The translations under genes were made by a program, and so were the position numbers. Shown in pieces: positions 45,291 through 57,199 of a stretch of DNA of 64,000 nt. The stretch spans positions 682,001 to 746,000 of the forward strand of contig JAUIRK010000121.1 of the NCBI GenBank assembly GCA_030549495.1, given 5' to 3'. The notes below the pieces were generated by a model. That model saw nothing but the letters and a program-made list of their open reading frames with translations. It searched no databases and was not told the DNA's origin. Source of the stretch: Nectonema munidae. Its lineage: Eukaryota; Nematomorpha; Nectonematoida; Nectonematidae. How positions within the stretch are numbered: position 1 is the stretch's first letter; each line of letters starts with the position of its first letter.

Positions 45291-46284
45291 ATTTCAAAAA
45301 ATGGCTGCATATTAGGTATATAGTAAAAATATACCGTTTTTTTGTATATTTTGGCTTATAATACTTTCTACAATCATCTTGATATGAAATATTTATTAAA
45401 AAAAATAAAACGTATTATAAAATCTTTTGAAAATTTGTATGAGAGAAGGAACCAAGATGAAAACTAATTTAAAAGAGAACATGTGATCAAAACAAATAAT
45501 TAAAAAAAAAATATGTATCTTGGCTAAATGGAAGATCTACCATGTTCTAATGAACTAGGAAGTGGTTTAATTATATAATATTAGATGCTTCAAAAAAGAT
45601 TTTGACTGTGAAAAAGAAGTTCCTCTTTACAAATGAAAAATATTTAAATCTATAGCTTATCATCTAGGATTACAGTTAACATTTAGCTAAGATGGGTAGG
45701 AAATCTGAAAATTTAGAATAGGTCAGATTTATCAAAAATGGCACAGATGCCAATATGTGAGAATTTAGTCACTATCAAGATATTTTTAATTTAAATTGAA
45801 TTTGTCCATCTTTTTCCTTTTGTGGCAAAGAGATAATTTTTTAGATGAAGAACGTTGACAACTTTTTGTAATTGAACAATCAACATCACGAATGATTCAT
45901 CAGAAAAAAACGTTTAAAATGAGATTGGTTGACAAATATTCAGGCCTGAGAGGAAAAAAGTAATTTTATCCTTATAAAAAAATTTTCGAACACACATTGA
46001 AGAATATAAATTTCTAATAAAAAAGAGCTACCAAGAAAGGATCATCATAGAATGAATACCAAAATTACATACTGTAAATTATAATATGACGTAGAGACTA
46101 CGAGCCGATAACGAATTTGTAGCCAAAAAGATGGAGATCCTATCGAGTTACATAAGTTAATGTTGAATGAAATATTTTGAGTGAATTAAACACCTAAAGT
46201 TGGTTTATTAAATAAATTAAGAAAATAATTACCAGAGAAAACTACAAGTAGAAGTTATTTTTATGTTTATATATTTGACATTGT
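45291..46284. other. AT-rich spacer between two satellites
   Basis: No coding frame or repeat recognised. It belongs to the sequence that separates the two LINE-A pieces. Confidence 0.4.
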
Positions 46285-47994
46285 TTACAGGTTTAATCGA
46301 TTTTTTGACAGTTTTTATTGATTTCATAAAAAATGAACATCACCATTAAATTCTGCATACTTGAAATGTATAAAAAACTTTAAAAGAATTAAAATTTTAA
46401 TTTTGACATGGGCTGTCATATTTAAATGATTTTGTCAGGTTTTATAATAAAAAAAAGGAATATAACCAGTAAACACAACCTACTTGAAAATGGGTATATG
46501 TGTGTAAAATGCCATACACGGTAAACTTCATAACCTCTCTATACTTTCTATTAAACGTAATTCTCTAATTCAAAAAACCGTGCCTGATTCTTTCTTTTTG
46601 GGATAAATCAATTTTTTGACAGTTTTGATTGATTTTTATAAAAAAAAATGAATATCACCACTGAATTACGCATGCTTAAAAATGGGTATATATGTGTAAA
46701 AAACTTTATATTATTACTTAGATAAAAAGTTTCTTTTTAAGATGAGCTGTCATATATAAATAAATGCTTTGATAACTTTAATTGATTTTTATAAAAAAAA
46801 TGAATATCACCGCTGAATTCAGCATGCTAGAAAATGGGTGTATATGTGTAAAAAACATTATATAATTATTTAGATAAAAAGTTTCTTTTTTGAGATGAGC
46901 TGTCATATGTAAATCACTTTTTTGACAGGTTTGAATGATTTTTATAAAAAATGAATATCACCACTGAATTCAGCATATTTGAAAATGGGTATACACATGT
47001 GTAAAAAACTTTATATACTTATCTAGATAAAAAGTTCCTTTTTGAGATGAGCTGTCACATTTAGATCAATTTTTTGACATTGATTGATTTTTATAAAAAA
47101 TGAATATCACCACTGAATTCAGCATGTTTGAAAATGGGTATACATGTGCAAAAAACATTATTTATTTATTTAGATAAAAAGTTCCTTTTTGAGATGAGCT
47201 GTCACATTTAGATCAATTTTTAGACAGGTTTGATTGATTTTTATAAAAAATGAATATCACCACTGAATTCAGCATATTTGAAAATGGGTATACATGTGTA
47301 AAAAACTTTATATACTTATTTAGATAAAAAGTTCCTTTTTGAGATGAGCTGTCACATTTAGATCAATTTTTTGACAGGTTTGATTGATTTTCATAAAAAA
47401 TGAATATCACCACTGAATTCAGCATATTTGAAAATGGGTATACATGTGTAAAAAACTTTATATACTTATTTAGATAAAAAGTTCCTTTTTGAGATGAGCT
47501 GTCACATTTAGATCAATTTATTGACAGGTTTGATTGATTTTCATAAAAAAATGATCACCACTGAATTCAGCATATTTGAAAATGGGTATACATGTGTAAA
47601 AAACTTTATATACTTATTTAGATAAAAAGTTCCTTTTTGAGATGAGCTGTCACATTTAGATCAATTTTTTGACAGGTTTGATTGATTTTCATAAAAAATG
47701 AATATCACCACTGAATTCAGCATATTTGAAAATGGGTATACATGCGTAAAAAACTTTATATAATTATTTAAATAAAAAGTTCCTTTTTGAGATGAGCTGT
47801 CAAATATAAATCAATTTTTTGACAGGTTTGATAAAAAATGGACATCACCACTGAATTCAGCATAGTTGAAATATATATGTAACATCAAAAATATTTATAA
47901 AAACTTATTAATATCTGAGAAAAATAGGGGGCACTTTACGCCCCCCAGCACTTGAGCGAACAAATTTTGCCCAGCACTAATAGGATTAACTAAA
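46285..47994 (+). mobile_element. Satellite-carrying repeat element, copy 2 (about 11 units)
   Basis: Tandem units of 150 bp are anchored by ATGAATATCACCACTGAATT at about 46,333, 46,458, 46,649, 46,800, 46,951, 47,100, 47,250, 47,400, 47,552, 47,698 and 47,838. Units from 47,100 to 47,700 are nearly identical; outer ones are diverged. A segment of about 70 bp (near 46,518-46,595, bounded by ACACGGT and ACCGTG) interrupts the second interval. The right end is GCCCAGCACTAATAGG at 47,979-47,994, after which LINE-A sequence resumes. The copy at 11,231-11,905 shares this end in inverse orientation. Confidence 0.8.
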
Positions 47995-48640
47995 GTTTTA
48001 AACATTTTTATCGTAATTTGTGTAATGAAAGTTGGAATATAGAATATTGTAAAGGTGACAATGAGTTCTATAATGATATTATAAATAAAATTACAAACGT
48101 AATTAATCTAAGTTTTCCTATAAATTAGGAAAAATAAAGATGCACTGTTTAATAAGTGTTTAATAAGTTTTTGAAAGATAGGTATTTAGACTCATGGAAA
48201 AAATTATTTTTACGAAAAATCAATTTTATCGTTCGAAAATTTTAAGTTTAAAAATAATTCAGAGTGTTATTAAAGATAAATAAATAATAGGTTCCTTTAG
48301 ATCCCAATGATTTGAATCACTATTTTGCCTCTTCTTTGTCTAATGAATCTGAACTCTCAAATTCTCCCAGTTTCAATATTTCTCCCTCATATAATTCCTT
48401 TTTTTTGAAGATATTTCTATGAATCAAATTCTAATTACGACTAATTCCTTTAGCTCTTATTCTTCTTTTGAATATGTTAATATTTCTAATAATGATGGTA
48501 AAATTCTTATAGGTTTTTTATTGAAAAATATCTGTATTCTGTTTAACAAAATGTTTCATGAAAAATATTATCCCGATAATTTAAAAATAGCAAAGGTCCA
48601 TTTCAATTGCACGTGGATTGATTAATTTCTCACCAATAGT
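47995..48640 (+). pseudogene. LINE-A ORF2, endonuclease-RT linker and start of RT
   Basis: Plus strand: FKHFYRNLCNESWNIEYCK and DNEFYNDIINKITNVINLSF (about 48,012-48,118), DPNDLNHYFASSLSNESEL (about 48,300), then KILIGFLLKNICILFNKMFH and YYPDNLKIAKV (48,500-48,597). The last is the first RT motif region ('L...FN.S...G..P..LK.AKV.P'). It continues the LINE whose ORF1 lies at 42,300-43,265. The endonuclease domain is missing between them, so the insertion was accompanied by loss, or the two pieces come from two related copies. Confidence 0.6.
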
Positions 48641-48969
48641 ATGGGTTTTTTTTGATTTAGGAATCTGATATGCAACTTCATAAGAGGCGAAAATCCCCAT
48701 GTCTGCAATGTTCAACCTGATCAAACTATTTTTTTGGCCTTTAGTACCACAATATCATTATTTGGTCTTTAAATCTTGATTGAGCTTTAAATTTGCATGG
48801 AAAAAGAGTGTGCTACACAGGATACACTGCTCATGTTGTATCCGATCTTTTTCTTAACATATTCATCATTCCATTATCGTTTTTTTGATATAATGCAATC
48901 AAGAAACATTCTTATGAATATGGAAGTATAAAAAAACAATACACATTCTAAATAAATATTTACTCTTTA
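48641..48969. other. Spacer between two LINE remnants
   Basis: No feature recognised. Confidence 0.4.
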
Positions 48970-51035
48970 TTTTCAATGCATGCCTTATTTACTCACATTT
49001 CCCCAACGTTTGGAAAATTGGTAAACTCATACTAATCCCTAAACTCAATTCAAGCTTCATTCAAAATTGGCAGCCAATCACTCAACTACCCATTCTAGGC
49101 AAACTTTTAGAAAAAAAATTCGCAAACGTCTAGTCCAGTACATCCTATCCCATAACCTCATCCATCACATGCAATTTGCATACCATCCTAACAAAAATAA
49201 GGAAACAGCACTATCTCGTCTAACCACCTACATTAACTCTTCCCTTTCTACTCAGAAAATTTCTTCTACAATTTCCCTAGACATAGACAGCGCTTTCAAC
49301 TACGCCTTGCATCCTGCCATCATCACAAACCTCGCTCACATATTATTTCCTCCTTACATCATCAAATTTATAGGCTCATACCTTTCAAACCGCTTTCTAA
49401 TTTTCCGACATCGCGCTTCCCCGTGCATCCATAAGCTAACCATCTCGACTCTACAAGGAGGATGTCTTACAGATATCCTCTGGTTAGTTCTTATAGACCC
49501 GCTTCTCGATCTAATCTACACCAACACATGTTTCTCAATGTTTTCAGATGACATATTATTCACTTTCACCGGTAACTCTCAACAAGAAAACCTCATTAAA
49601 TCCTTTTCATTTCTACTATGGTTACAAGAAAGAGCAAACACACATAAGATATTCTTTAACTCTAGCAAAAACAGCCTCATTCACTTCACACACAAACACA
49701 GAGAACATTTAGCTTTTCATTTAAATACCACTACTTCTATACCAAGCTATCAAATATTTAGTAGTCCAATCAAAAATTTTCAATACACTTTAAAAAAATA
49801 TACCTATAACACTCAGTCACTTTTTTTCACTTAAAAACGCTATCTCTTATAAATGAGGCCTCCGTCCAAAACAAATACATATACTCATCCTTTATCCTCC
49901 CCGTAATTCAATACGGAATTCTTTCCTGGGGCTTCTACCTAAACACCCCACAACCATCTATTTTCTTAACAAAATACAGCGTTTCTGCCTACTTTGCATC
50001 AGAAACGCTTATCGTACTCCTCCCACACAATGCCTAGAAATTTTAACAAACACCCTACCATTACAACTTCAACTCAAAAAAACCATTATTTTGACATACA
50101 ACAATTTACTACCTAGTTCATCCTTCTATACATCCATCTCTTTTAACTCACACATCTGCACAAAATCCATTCAAAACCTAAATTTTTTGCAAAACAATCA
50201 ATTTACAACCTTCGCTCTAACTCTTCATCAACCTCCCTTTGTAGCTTCACAGACGTCTCAAAGAAATCTTTAAGTGCCTCCTTTGCTTACGTCTTCTTAA
50301 AAGGCACTTCCACTCGTCCCTTTCACACCCATTACTATCTTCTCCACTTTACTACCATCTATTTTTTTACCAATGCACAAAACATAATCCACGATCTCTC
50401 TATCACACAACATCCCCTTTCCCTCTTTTCAAATCGCCTCCTCCCTAATCAATCTTACAAAACATTTCCACTTACACCTATGCTGTTGCCTTGCCCACCT
50501 AAACATAGCAGAAAACTCCCTCGTAGACTACTTAACCTCAAACTTACACCTAACCTCCCACATCCCTCTCATCAACTCCCTACCTCTCAAAACCTTTCTA
50601 ACGTACTAAAAGAATGGCAGATCTCCATATCTTCATCTCAAAATGCACTAATTTCCTCTTTACCACACATCAGCACAATACACACAACTTTCAAAAACTA
50701 AAAATTTACACCACCGCGTTCAACTATTCGTTGGCTATCATGCCACTCACTACCCATGCAAAGCATATCTCTTCCGAATTAAAGTTAGCGAAAATCCATA
50801 CTGTCGTTTCGGATGCGACACAAAAGAAACGCCATAGCATCTCATCTTCACATGTCAAACTATCTCATACCATCGCCAAGATCTTCTAATTCACTGCCTT
50901 TCTTTACTTAATAGATCTCCAACAGCACTCTCAGATCTTTTGTTACACCCAACATTACTAAAATCCCTTGCAATCCTTATTGACACCATTGAAACAACCC
51001 TCACCACTGTTGATAACCTTACGACAAACTAATTT
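48970..51035 (+). pseudogene. LINE-B ORF2: RT to C-terminal zinc motif, decayed
   Basis: Starts mid-RT: HFPNVWKIGKLILIPKLNSS and NWQPITQLPILGKLLEKKI at about 48,995-49,120. A long open frame follows (49,067-49,834) with SLDIDSAFNYALHP ('LDI..AFD' box), TISTLQGGCLTDILW ('GVPQGS.LSP.L' box) and FSMFSDDILF at about 49,532-49,561 (the 'ADD' box with Ser in place of Ala). Later pieces: RNAYRTPPTQCLEILTNTLP (about 50,002), then CRFGCDTKETP and HLIFTCQT (about 50,803-50,858), a C-C-H-C motif typical of the ORF2 end. LAHLNIAENSLVDYL (about 50,493) may be an eroded RNase H end, which would suggest an I-like clade. The plus strand is strikingly C/A-rich and G-poor. Confidence 0.75.
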
Positions 51036-51059
51036 GCCTTTCCGTTCTATTTTTAGTAT

Positions 51060-51215
51060 AATATTCGTGGTAGATGGATAATCTCTGAAGTCGGAAAATT
51101 TCTGAAGTTTTTTGTGCATAAGCGACTTTCTCTCTCTCTCTCTAGCTGGCCTATCTTCCCCTGGGTTACATTTTCTCTGTCACTTTTCTCATTCACCAAA
51201 GTGTAATCTACAACA
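51060..51215 (-). repeat. Retroposon-like repeat, minus-oriented copy of an inverted pair
   Basis: GTAGATGGATAATCTCTGAA, TTGTGCATAAGCGACTTTC, CTAGCTGGCCTATCTTCC and TACATTTTCTCTGTCACTTT are all found inverted at 52,985-53,170. The arms are about 140 bp and imperfect. Confidence 0.6.
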
Positions 51216-51332
51216 ATTTATAAAAGAGATGAGGACGTTTAAAGCTTCATAATATCTCACTCAAAGTGAATCTTCACTCACTAATGACTAAAGTGTAACG
51301 GTTCTTATGAAGAAAAAATAGACTTTAACCAG

Positions 51333-51670
51333 GGGTGTGCAAACTTTTTCAATGGCGAGTACAATTTTTAAAAATATCAGAATATCTGGGCCATTTACTC
51401 AAAGTAAGTACATCTTGATTCTCCTGGTTTAAGTAACATAAATTAATGATTTCAAAAACATTAAAAAATCATTATTTTTATTATTTGGAAAAGATACACA
51501 ATCGAAAGATTAAAACAAAACAGTTAAACATTAAGGTAAGCAGTCCAACAGAAATGCCCGCTTACTCGGGAGCAATTAAAAAATGGTCATCACTCTCAGA
51601 GCCGGTGCTAGGAATTGCGGGGCCCAATTATAATTATGATAGAGTGGCCCCGACTCTACATAGTAAAATT
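51333..51670 (+). repeat. Two hAT-type element ends, fragmentary
   Basis: CAGGGGTGTGCAAACTTTTT at about 51,333 and CAGAGCCGGTGCTAGG at about 51,597 each look like the first bases of hAT elements. No matching opposite ends found, so these are fragments. The 82-codon frame across them is not a gene. Confidence 0.4.
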
Positions 51671-52154
51671 TATCCGTGTTTATATGTAATATAAAAAACA
51701 AGAAAAAAGACATTGAAAAAATTTTTAAGGCAGTATGGATACTTTTATTGCTTTACTTTTAACATTAAGAGAGGCAAACTAGGCAATTACATATACTCCT
51801 TTAGAAAAAGATTCGGATAATATGAAAAACAACCACCCCGACAATTCTGGTGTGGCTATTCTTCAGAAGAGAAATTTTTAGGGGGGGGGGCTATTCTTCA
51901 GTTGAGTTTTATATTTATTTAAACTTTGAAATGTGTATTGTATAATTAAATTCGAGCGTTTACTAAACAAGTGTTTTTAATCGGATTAAACTGATACTGA
52001 TTTCCTGAAAACATACTATATATAATCACTAGTATATATTTAATCTTATAACACTGTATAATCCTGTTTGCAAGTCAGCTATATAATATTATAGATGTAT
52101 ACTTATTGTAAATAACTTATTTTACTTATTGTAATGTATTATTATACTTACACT
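51671..52154. other. AT-rich spacer
   Basis: A G run lies near 51,880-51,889. Just before the MITE, ATTATACTTA and TTGTAATGTA motifs repeat; they recur after its right end (52,480-52,500), so the MITE sits in a small local repeat. Confidence 0.35.
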
Positions 52155-52479
52155 CAGGGCCGGCCTTAGGCCACTGCAACCTATGCGGCCGCAGTAGGCC
52201 CCCTGCTTCTTATTTTTCATTTTGATGATATATTGTATGATATCGCTAAATGCAAGGTTCGCAAAGTAAAGTTAATTTGATCGTCATTTTGTGTTAATGA
52301 AAAAGAAATAAAACAAATCCCTTTTCTTTTTTTCAAAATCTTATTTCTCAGTTTTAATCTTTTTTCCTACCCACATTGGGCCCCGCGCAATCTATTTTGA
52401 ATAGGGCCCCGCGCAATCTATTTTGAATAGGGCCCCGCGCAATCTATTTTGAATAGGGCCCCGCGAACACTAGGGCCTG
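52155..52479. mobile_element. GC-rich hAT-type MITE, copy 2 with 26-bp triplication
   Basis: Same family and orientation as 1,698-1,975: begins CAGGGCCGGCCTTAGG and ends ACACTAGGGCCTG. It differs by three tandem copies of a 26-bp unit (GGGCCCCGCGCAATC...) starting at 52,378, 52,404 and 52,430, where copy 1 has one, which accounts for most of its extra length. The terminal GGGCC repeat has also lost four bases at the right end. Confidence 0.8.
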
Positions 52480-52984
52480 ATTATACTTATTGTAATGTAA
52501 TTAAGTAAATGTAAATTTTAATATTTAAGTTTTTTCTAAAAATGTAGTTTATTAATTTTTAAAAATCTCTTTCAAAAAATTTCTTAGACTTAAAGTAATA
52601 AAAAACTAAATTTTAGAAGATGAATTTATAGACTTTGGTTGACTGTCTGTAAATATTGTGATTTAAAAATTTTAGAGAATAAATTTCTTTTTTGATATTT
52701 TAAGCTGTAGTAATTTTAAATATATAAACTTAAAGGATAAACGTAGAGTAAAAATAGAGAATATTCCTTTTGCAGCACTAAATGCAATAATTGGGGAGTG
52801 CTAGAATGATTGTGGAAAATCCACAGATGTGAAAATAATAGTACTGATTTATGTGCTAATAAAATGCCCAAGTTAGTATTACTAAATAGTAATGATGAAT
52901 GATATACCATGTGTAGCTCAGTTAATTCAAATAAAACATTGAATTTCCTGATCTATTTATAAATTGTTTCCCAGCGTAAGTGAT

Positions 52985-53232
52985 ATTGACACACTTTGGA
53001 AGAAAAGTGAAAGAGAAAATGTAAACCAGAGGAAGATAGACGAGCTAGAAAGAGAGAGAGCTGCTTATGCACAAAGCGTGAAAAATTACTTCACAGATTT
53101 TTCATGGAATTTACTTCATTGATTTTCAGACTTCAGAGATTTTCCTAGAACCATCTCTACCTACATCTCTATTCTCCTTAATATTAGCACATGCTGCAAA
53201 GTGCTTTGAGATACCTACCTACTTACCTACCT
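52985..53232 (+). repeat. Retroposon-like repeat with (CCTA)n tail
   Basis: Plus copy of the inverted pair with 51,060-51,215. It ends GCAAAGTGCTTTGAGATACC followed by CTACCTACTTACCTACC. A microsatellite tail after such a segment is typical of LINE or SINE 3' ends, so both copies are likely truncated retroposon insertions in opposite directions. Confidence 0.55.
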
Positions 53233-54459
53233 GATTATATGCAGTGGCTTTGCGAAAAATAAAAAAATGGGGTGACACAAAGTGTCACTTTTTTTCCAAA
53301 AAAATAATCCTTAATTTTTTAAAATAATTTTCAGTCATTAATAATCCAATTTTTTAAGAAAAAGTTTCCTTGTGTTTAACCAAGTATTACTGTAATATTT
53401 TTAAAAGCATACAAATTTTTTAACTTTTTTATAGTTGCTAGATTTCTATGACTTATCGAAATTAGTATAAAATCTTGAAAAAGTGCCTAACTTAAACATG
53501 CTAGCCTCAAGTATATATTTTTTAAACTCGTTATAATATAACCTTTTTTATTAATCCTTAATTCAAAATGAATACAAATATTTGATTTTTATTCTAAGGA
53601 TACTCAAAATTCGATCCCTTTTCTAACATTTGTTCTAAACGTAAAACTGATTTAAAAAATCAGTGATATTTTTTATTAAGATGTAATACTACCAAATACA
53701 TCTAACTTGAGATAGTTTAATAGATCATAAAAAACTTATAGCTATGTAACTTAAGTATTATGAAGTCTCATCCTTAAATATAGCTATAATCAAAATGTAT
53801 GTTTATTTTTTGCCTTGTGCACGTGCGATTGTGAATTGGTCAGCGTAGGTTGCCGATGCTTGCTCTAACTTCATTTATAAAGAAATTCTCCAATAGCCTA
53901 TATATCAGAAAACGCTTTGCAGATATAGCAACTAATATATTTGAAGAAATGTATTGATGTATTTTATAATATATAAAATAAAAATAAATAAAAAAGCAAT
54001 TAAAAGCTCACTTTTTATGTTACAGAAAATTTAATGGAAGATTTTTACTATTTAACTCTAATTATATAAGATTTAGGCTATTATTATTTGCGTACAATAG
54101 CATATTTAAGTTCTATGTTATATAATAACATGTAGTTATTGAATTGATTCTAATAAATCTTTCTTTTTAAGATTTGCTTTTTAAATTTGTAACTTTTCTA
54201 GATGAAATTATTTTCAAAATAAATAAAATGCATTCTGTCTAATCATTGTGTCTTGAACACCTGTGTTAACTTAGAATAAATTCTCTTCTAATATTCACAA
54301 TATTCATAGAAAAAAGTAATGTAGTCTAACGCTAAATTAGTATGTGTTTTTTCACTTCATATTAACTACATATCAAATTCGAATCAATAATATTGAAGTA
54401 CATATAAGTTTGCCAACAATATATTGGCCAAAATTTTTATTTTGAGTTTTAGCAGAACA
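53233..54459. other. AT-rich spacer, no gene seen
   Basis: CAGTGGCTTTGCGA at about 53,242 looks like a hAT element start with no partner end. Otherwise nothing recognised. Confidence 0.35.
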
Positions 54460-55700
54460 CTTGATATTACCTTGCTGCAGAGATATATTCAATGTGCTAA
54501 GAAGTTCTGAAGTTGTAAAGATTAAACATATCTCCCTGTTAAACGATACCGTTAGAATGCTAATAGAAGAGATGTCTAATGACATGCCAGACCTGGTTTT
54601 ATTGATTCGGAATTCGATTTTCAACTTTTTTCTCAGATTGATGAAACGATGGATGCTGCAAACTTGTCTCAGCCTTGCGTTTGCATACACTATGTATATG
54701 ATTAGAATCTGGTAGAAATTTTTTATTTTGCAATAGAACTACTGTAAAGGAAACATTTGAGAAAGTGATACAATTTTTTTACAGCACATGGTATTAAGTC
54801 GGAATCTGGCTAAGCAAAAATCCCCAGATGTAATTGGTACACAGTGCACCGAGCCATAAAACCATACCCTATGAGTTGAAATGTTTACAATGAAGGCATT
54901 AAAACAATGTATTTCATTAAAGCAAATGCTTCAAATCTTGTTTGTTTTCAATTTGAAAAACTCTTGCTGCATTCAAACGTGAGGTGGCTTTCCAAAGGAA
55001 AATTTTCCAATCGATATTATGGAAAGAAATCCAGCAATTTCTATAAGGCAAACTAGATATGCATGTCGAATTTTCGGATGTTCGTTTTCATATATTTCTA
55101 TCATTTTTAGTGAACATATTTGAATATATGAATATATAGAATAGGAAAAGAGATCAGAGTACATAATAAAAAAAGTGACAGCCTTTGTTAAGAAAAATTT
55201 TGTTCGATTTTCGAACATATTTTTGATGAAAATAAGATTCTCATTAATAAAAATGTTCTGGAGGCCATAAAACACCGTGTAGCATGACACGAAATTTCTC
55301 TTTATTTTCTTAATCTACAAAAATACTATCAATTTATCAAAAACGCATTTATAATCTCGATTAGTAATTTGGCCTCAGAAGACTTCTTAAAGATCAGTTT
55401 ATTGATTTGGTTAATGAATGAGGAGGTGCAAAACATGTTTTTCTGAAATATCTCATAGCGATTTTTCGATTAAAATAGGAGAGTCCTATGCTTGTAAAGA
55501 TTGCTCTGAAAGCTTATTCGATTCTCCACTACATATGAGTTAAAGCAAGCGTTTTCCATGCTACTTGTCATTGAAACCGAATCCCGAAACAGATTGGAAG
55601 TGAGTAATGATATAAAATTTGCATTGGCCAAATTTAGACAAACTGGTCTAGACAAAGCAGATGCCATCCATCCCATTGAGATTTCGATTGTACAGACAAT
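54460..55700 (+). pseudogene. ZBED5-like hAT transposase, second copy
   Basis: Plus strand: HISLLNDTVRMLIEEMSNDM (54,519-54,578; the family's 'IPLSN.TV..RI.DMS.D' block), then frames resembling 'EVRWLSRGKV' near 54,975-55,000 (WLSKGKFSNR). Other pieces lie to about 55,700. Frame breaks are numerous. Antisense frames of about 100 codons at 54,373-54,690 and 54,973-55,290 are shadows of this gene. It is the same class as 320-1,500, but conserved parts barely overlap, so their relationship cannot be judged by eye. Confidence 0.6.
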
Positions 55701-57199
55701 TTTTGAATAAACAATGGGGTAGATTTTTTAATACAGTAGTTTATATGTTGATTTATTTTTTTTTAAATAGGCCCCGAGCTATTAAAAAATTATAGTTAGA
55801 CCAATACGCCAAATTTTTTTAGAAAGTTTGTGAACGATTCTTCATGCTCAACAAGGGGACAAAATCATTCATATATGATAGATCACTACTCATCAGATGT
55901 AATTAAGTCTTTATCTCGCCTTATTGCCATTTACCAGTTATTGAAAAGGATGGTCACAGTCTATCTACGTAGTCTATAAGATATACTATATATACTCTAA
56001 CCAAGTGTCGATTTTATACCATCACTAAAAATGATCTCTTGTAAATCTTTAAGGAGCTGAATTTTTGGTTGAACCGATTTTATATTTGGTGTTCGAAGGC
56101 ACCCCACTATCCGATGCAATATTGATAAGGAGCTAAAAGATATTTCTAAGCCTCTCATCTCACTAATTGTCAGCAAGCCTGGTTCATATCAAATGAATTG
56201 GTTAGGTGGATTGATTACTCTCTACTAAAATTCATTGTTGCTTAAAATTCAATTTTAAAATTTTTAGCAACCAAATGTTACCAAGCTTGATTAGTAACAC
56301 AGAAAAACAAAGATTCATTTTATAAAATCTTCATATTCTACCTACACATAAATTCAGTCAGTAAAGTAAATTGTTTGAAAATTTATTTAGGATATGGGTC
56401 TATGAATTGACAGGTATGTATGTACCCGTGAATTTAAATTTGGCCATTTTATATAGAAATTGAAGGTTTAAAATTTTTGGAATAAATATTCTACAAACTT
56501 TAAATTTAAATAAATTAGCTATTCCAATCTCTACGTTATACGCTAAAAATACATGAAAATGATATTATTTGTACTAAGTTTTATTAACAAAAATATAAGC
56601 AACGTGTAAAACATTGCCAACTATTCTAAGAAATCTTGATAAAAAAACTAAAACATTAAATAAAACGAATATCTAAAGATAAAGGTGCAATATATTTGAT
56701 TTCTAGAATAAAAGACTTGATTGTTTAATTAGCCCCATCGCCCACTTCAAGTCCGAGGGGAGGGGGGAACTGTTTTTAATGGGCTGGGAATATAAGAAAG
56801 TGCATACATTTATATATTACAAAGGAGTTTCAGATTGGCAAAATATATCCCAGGGGGGCTATTTCCCTTGCCCCCTATCGGCGGGCTTGGTTACAGTAAT
56901 TAATAGGGATAAACATTTTTAGCTTTAAATTTTAGAATTCTTATATAGTTATGAGCTATAAAAAATATTCGCCTCGCTCAAAAATGCATGGGCTCTTATT
57001 CAAATGTGGCTACTTTACTGCCTCTGATCAAATATAGCTCAAATGTGCATTACTATAACAAAGAAGTGGACGTTAATGAAAAAAAATAGATTTTATATAT
57101 TCATTCTAACCCTTAACCTTAAAGGAGCTGTCTATCTACTATTTTTAAGATATGTTTGGAACAAATTGTCCCGCCACCTCGATGTGCGGCCCTGCTATA
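55701..57199. other. AT-rich spacer, no gene seen
   Basis: Contains G/C runs near 56,756-56,768 and 56,853-56,885 and a GC-richer bit at 57,168-57,195. No coding frame with support. Confidence 0.4.

Noticed and set aside
46285-47994. CRISPR array
   Set aside because: Repeats are 150-bp head-to-tail units without unique spacers, in animal DNA.
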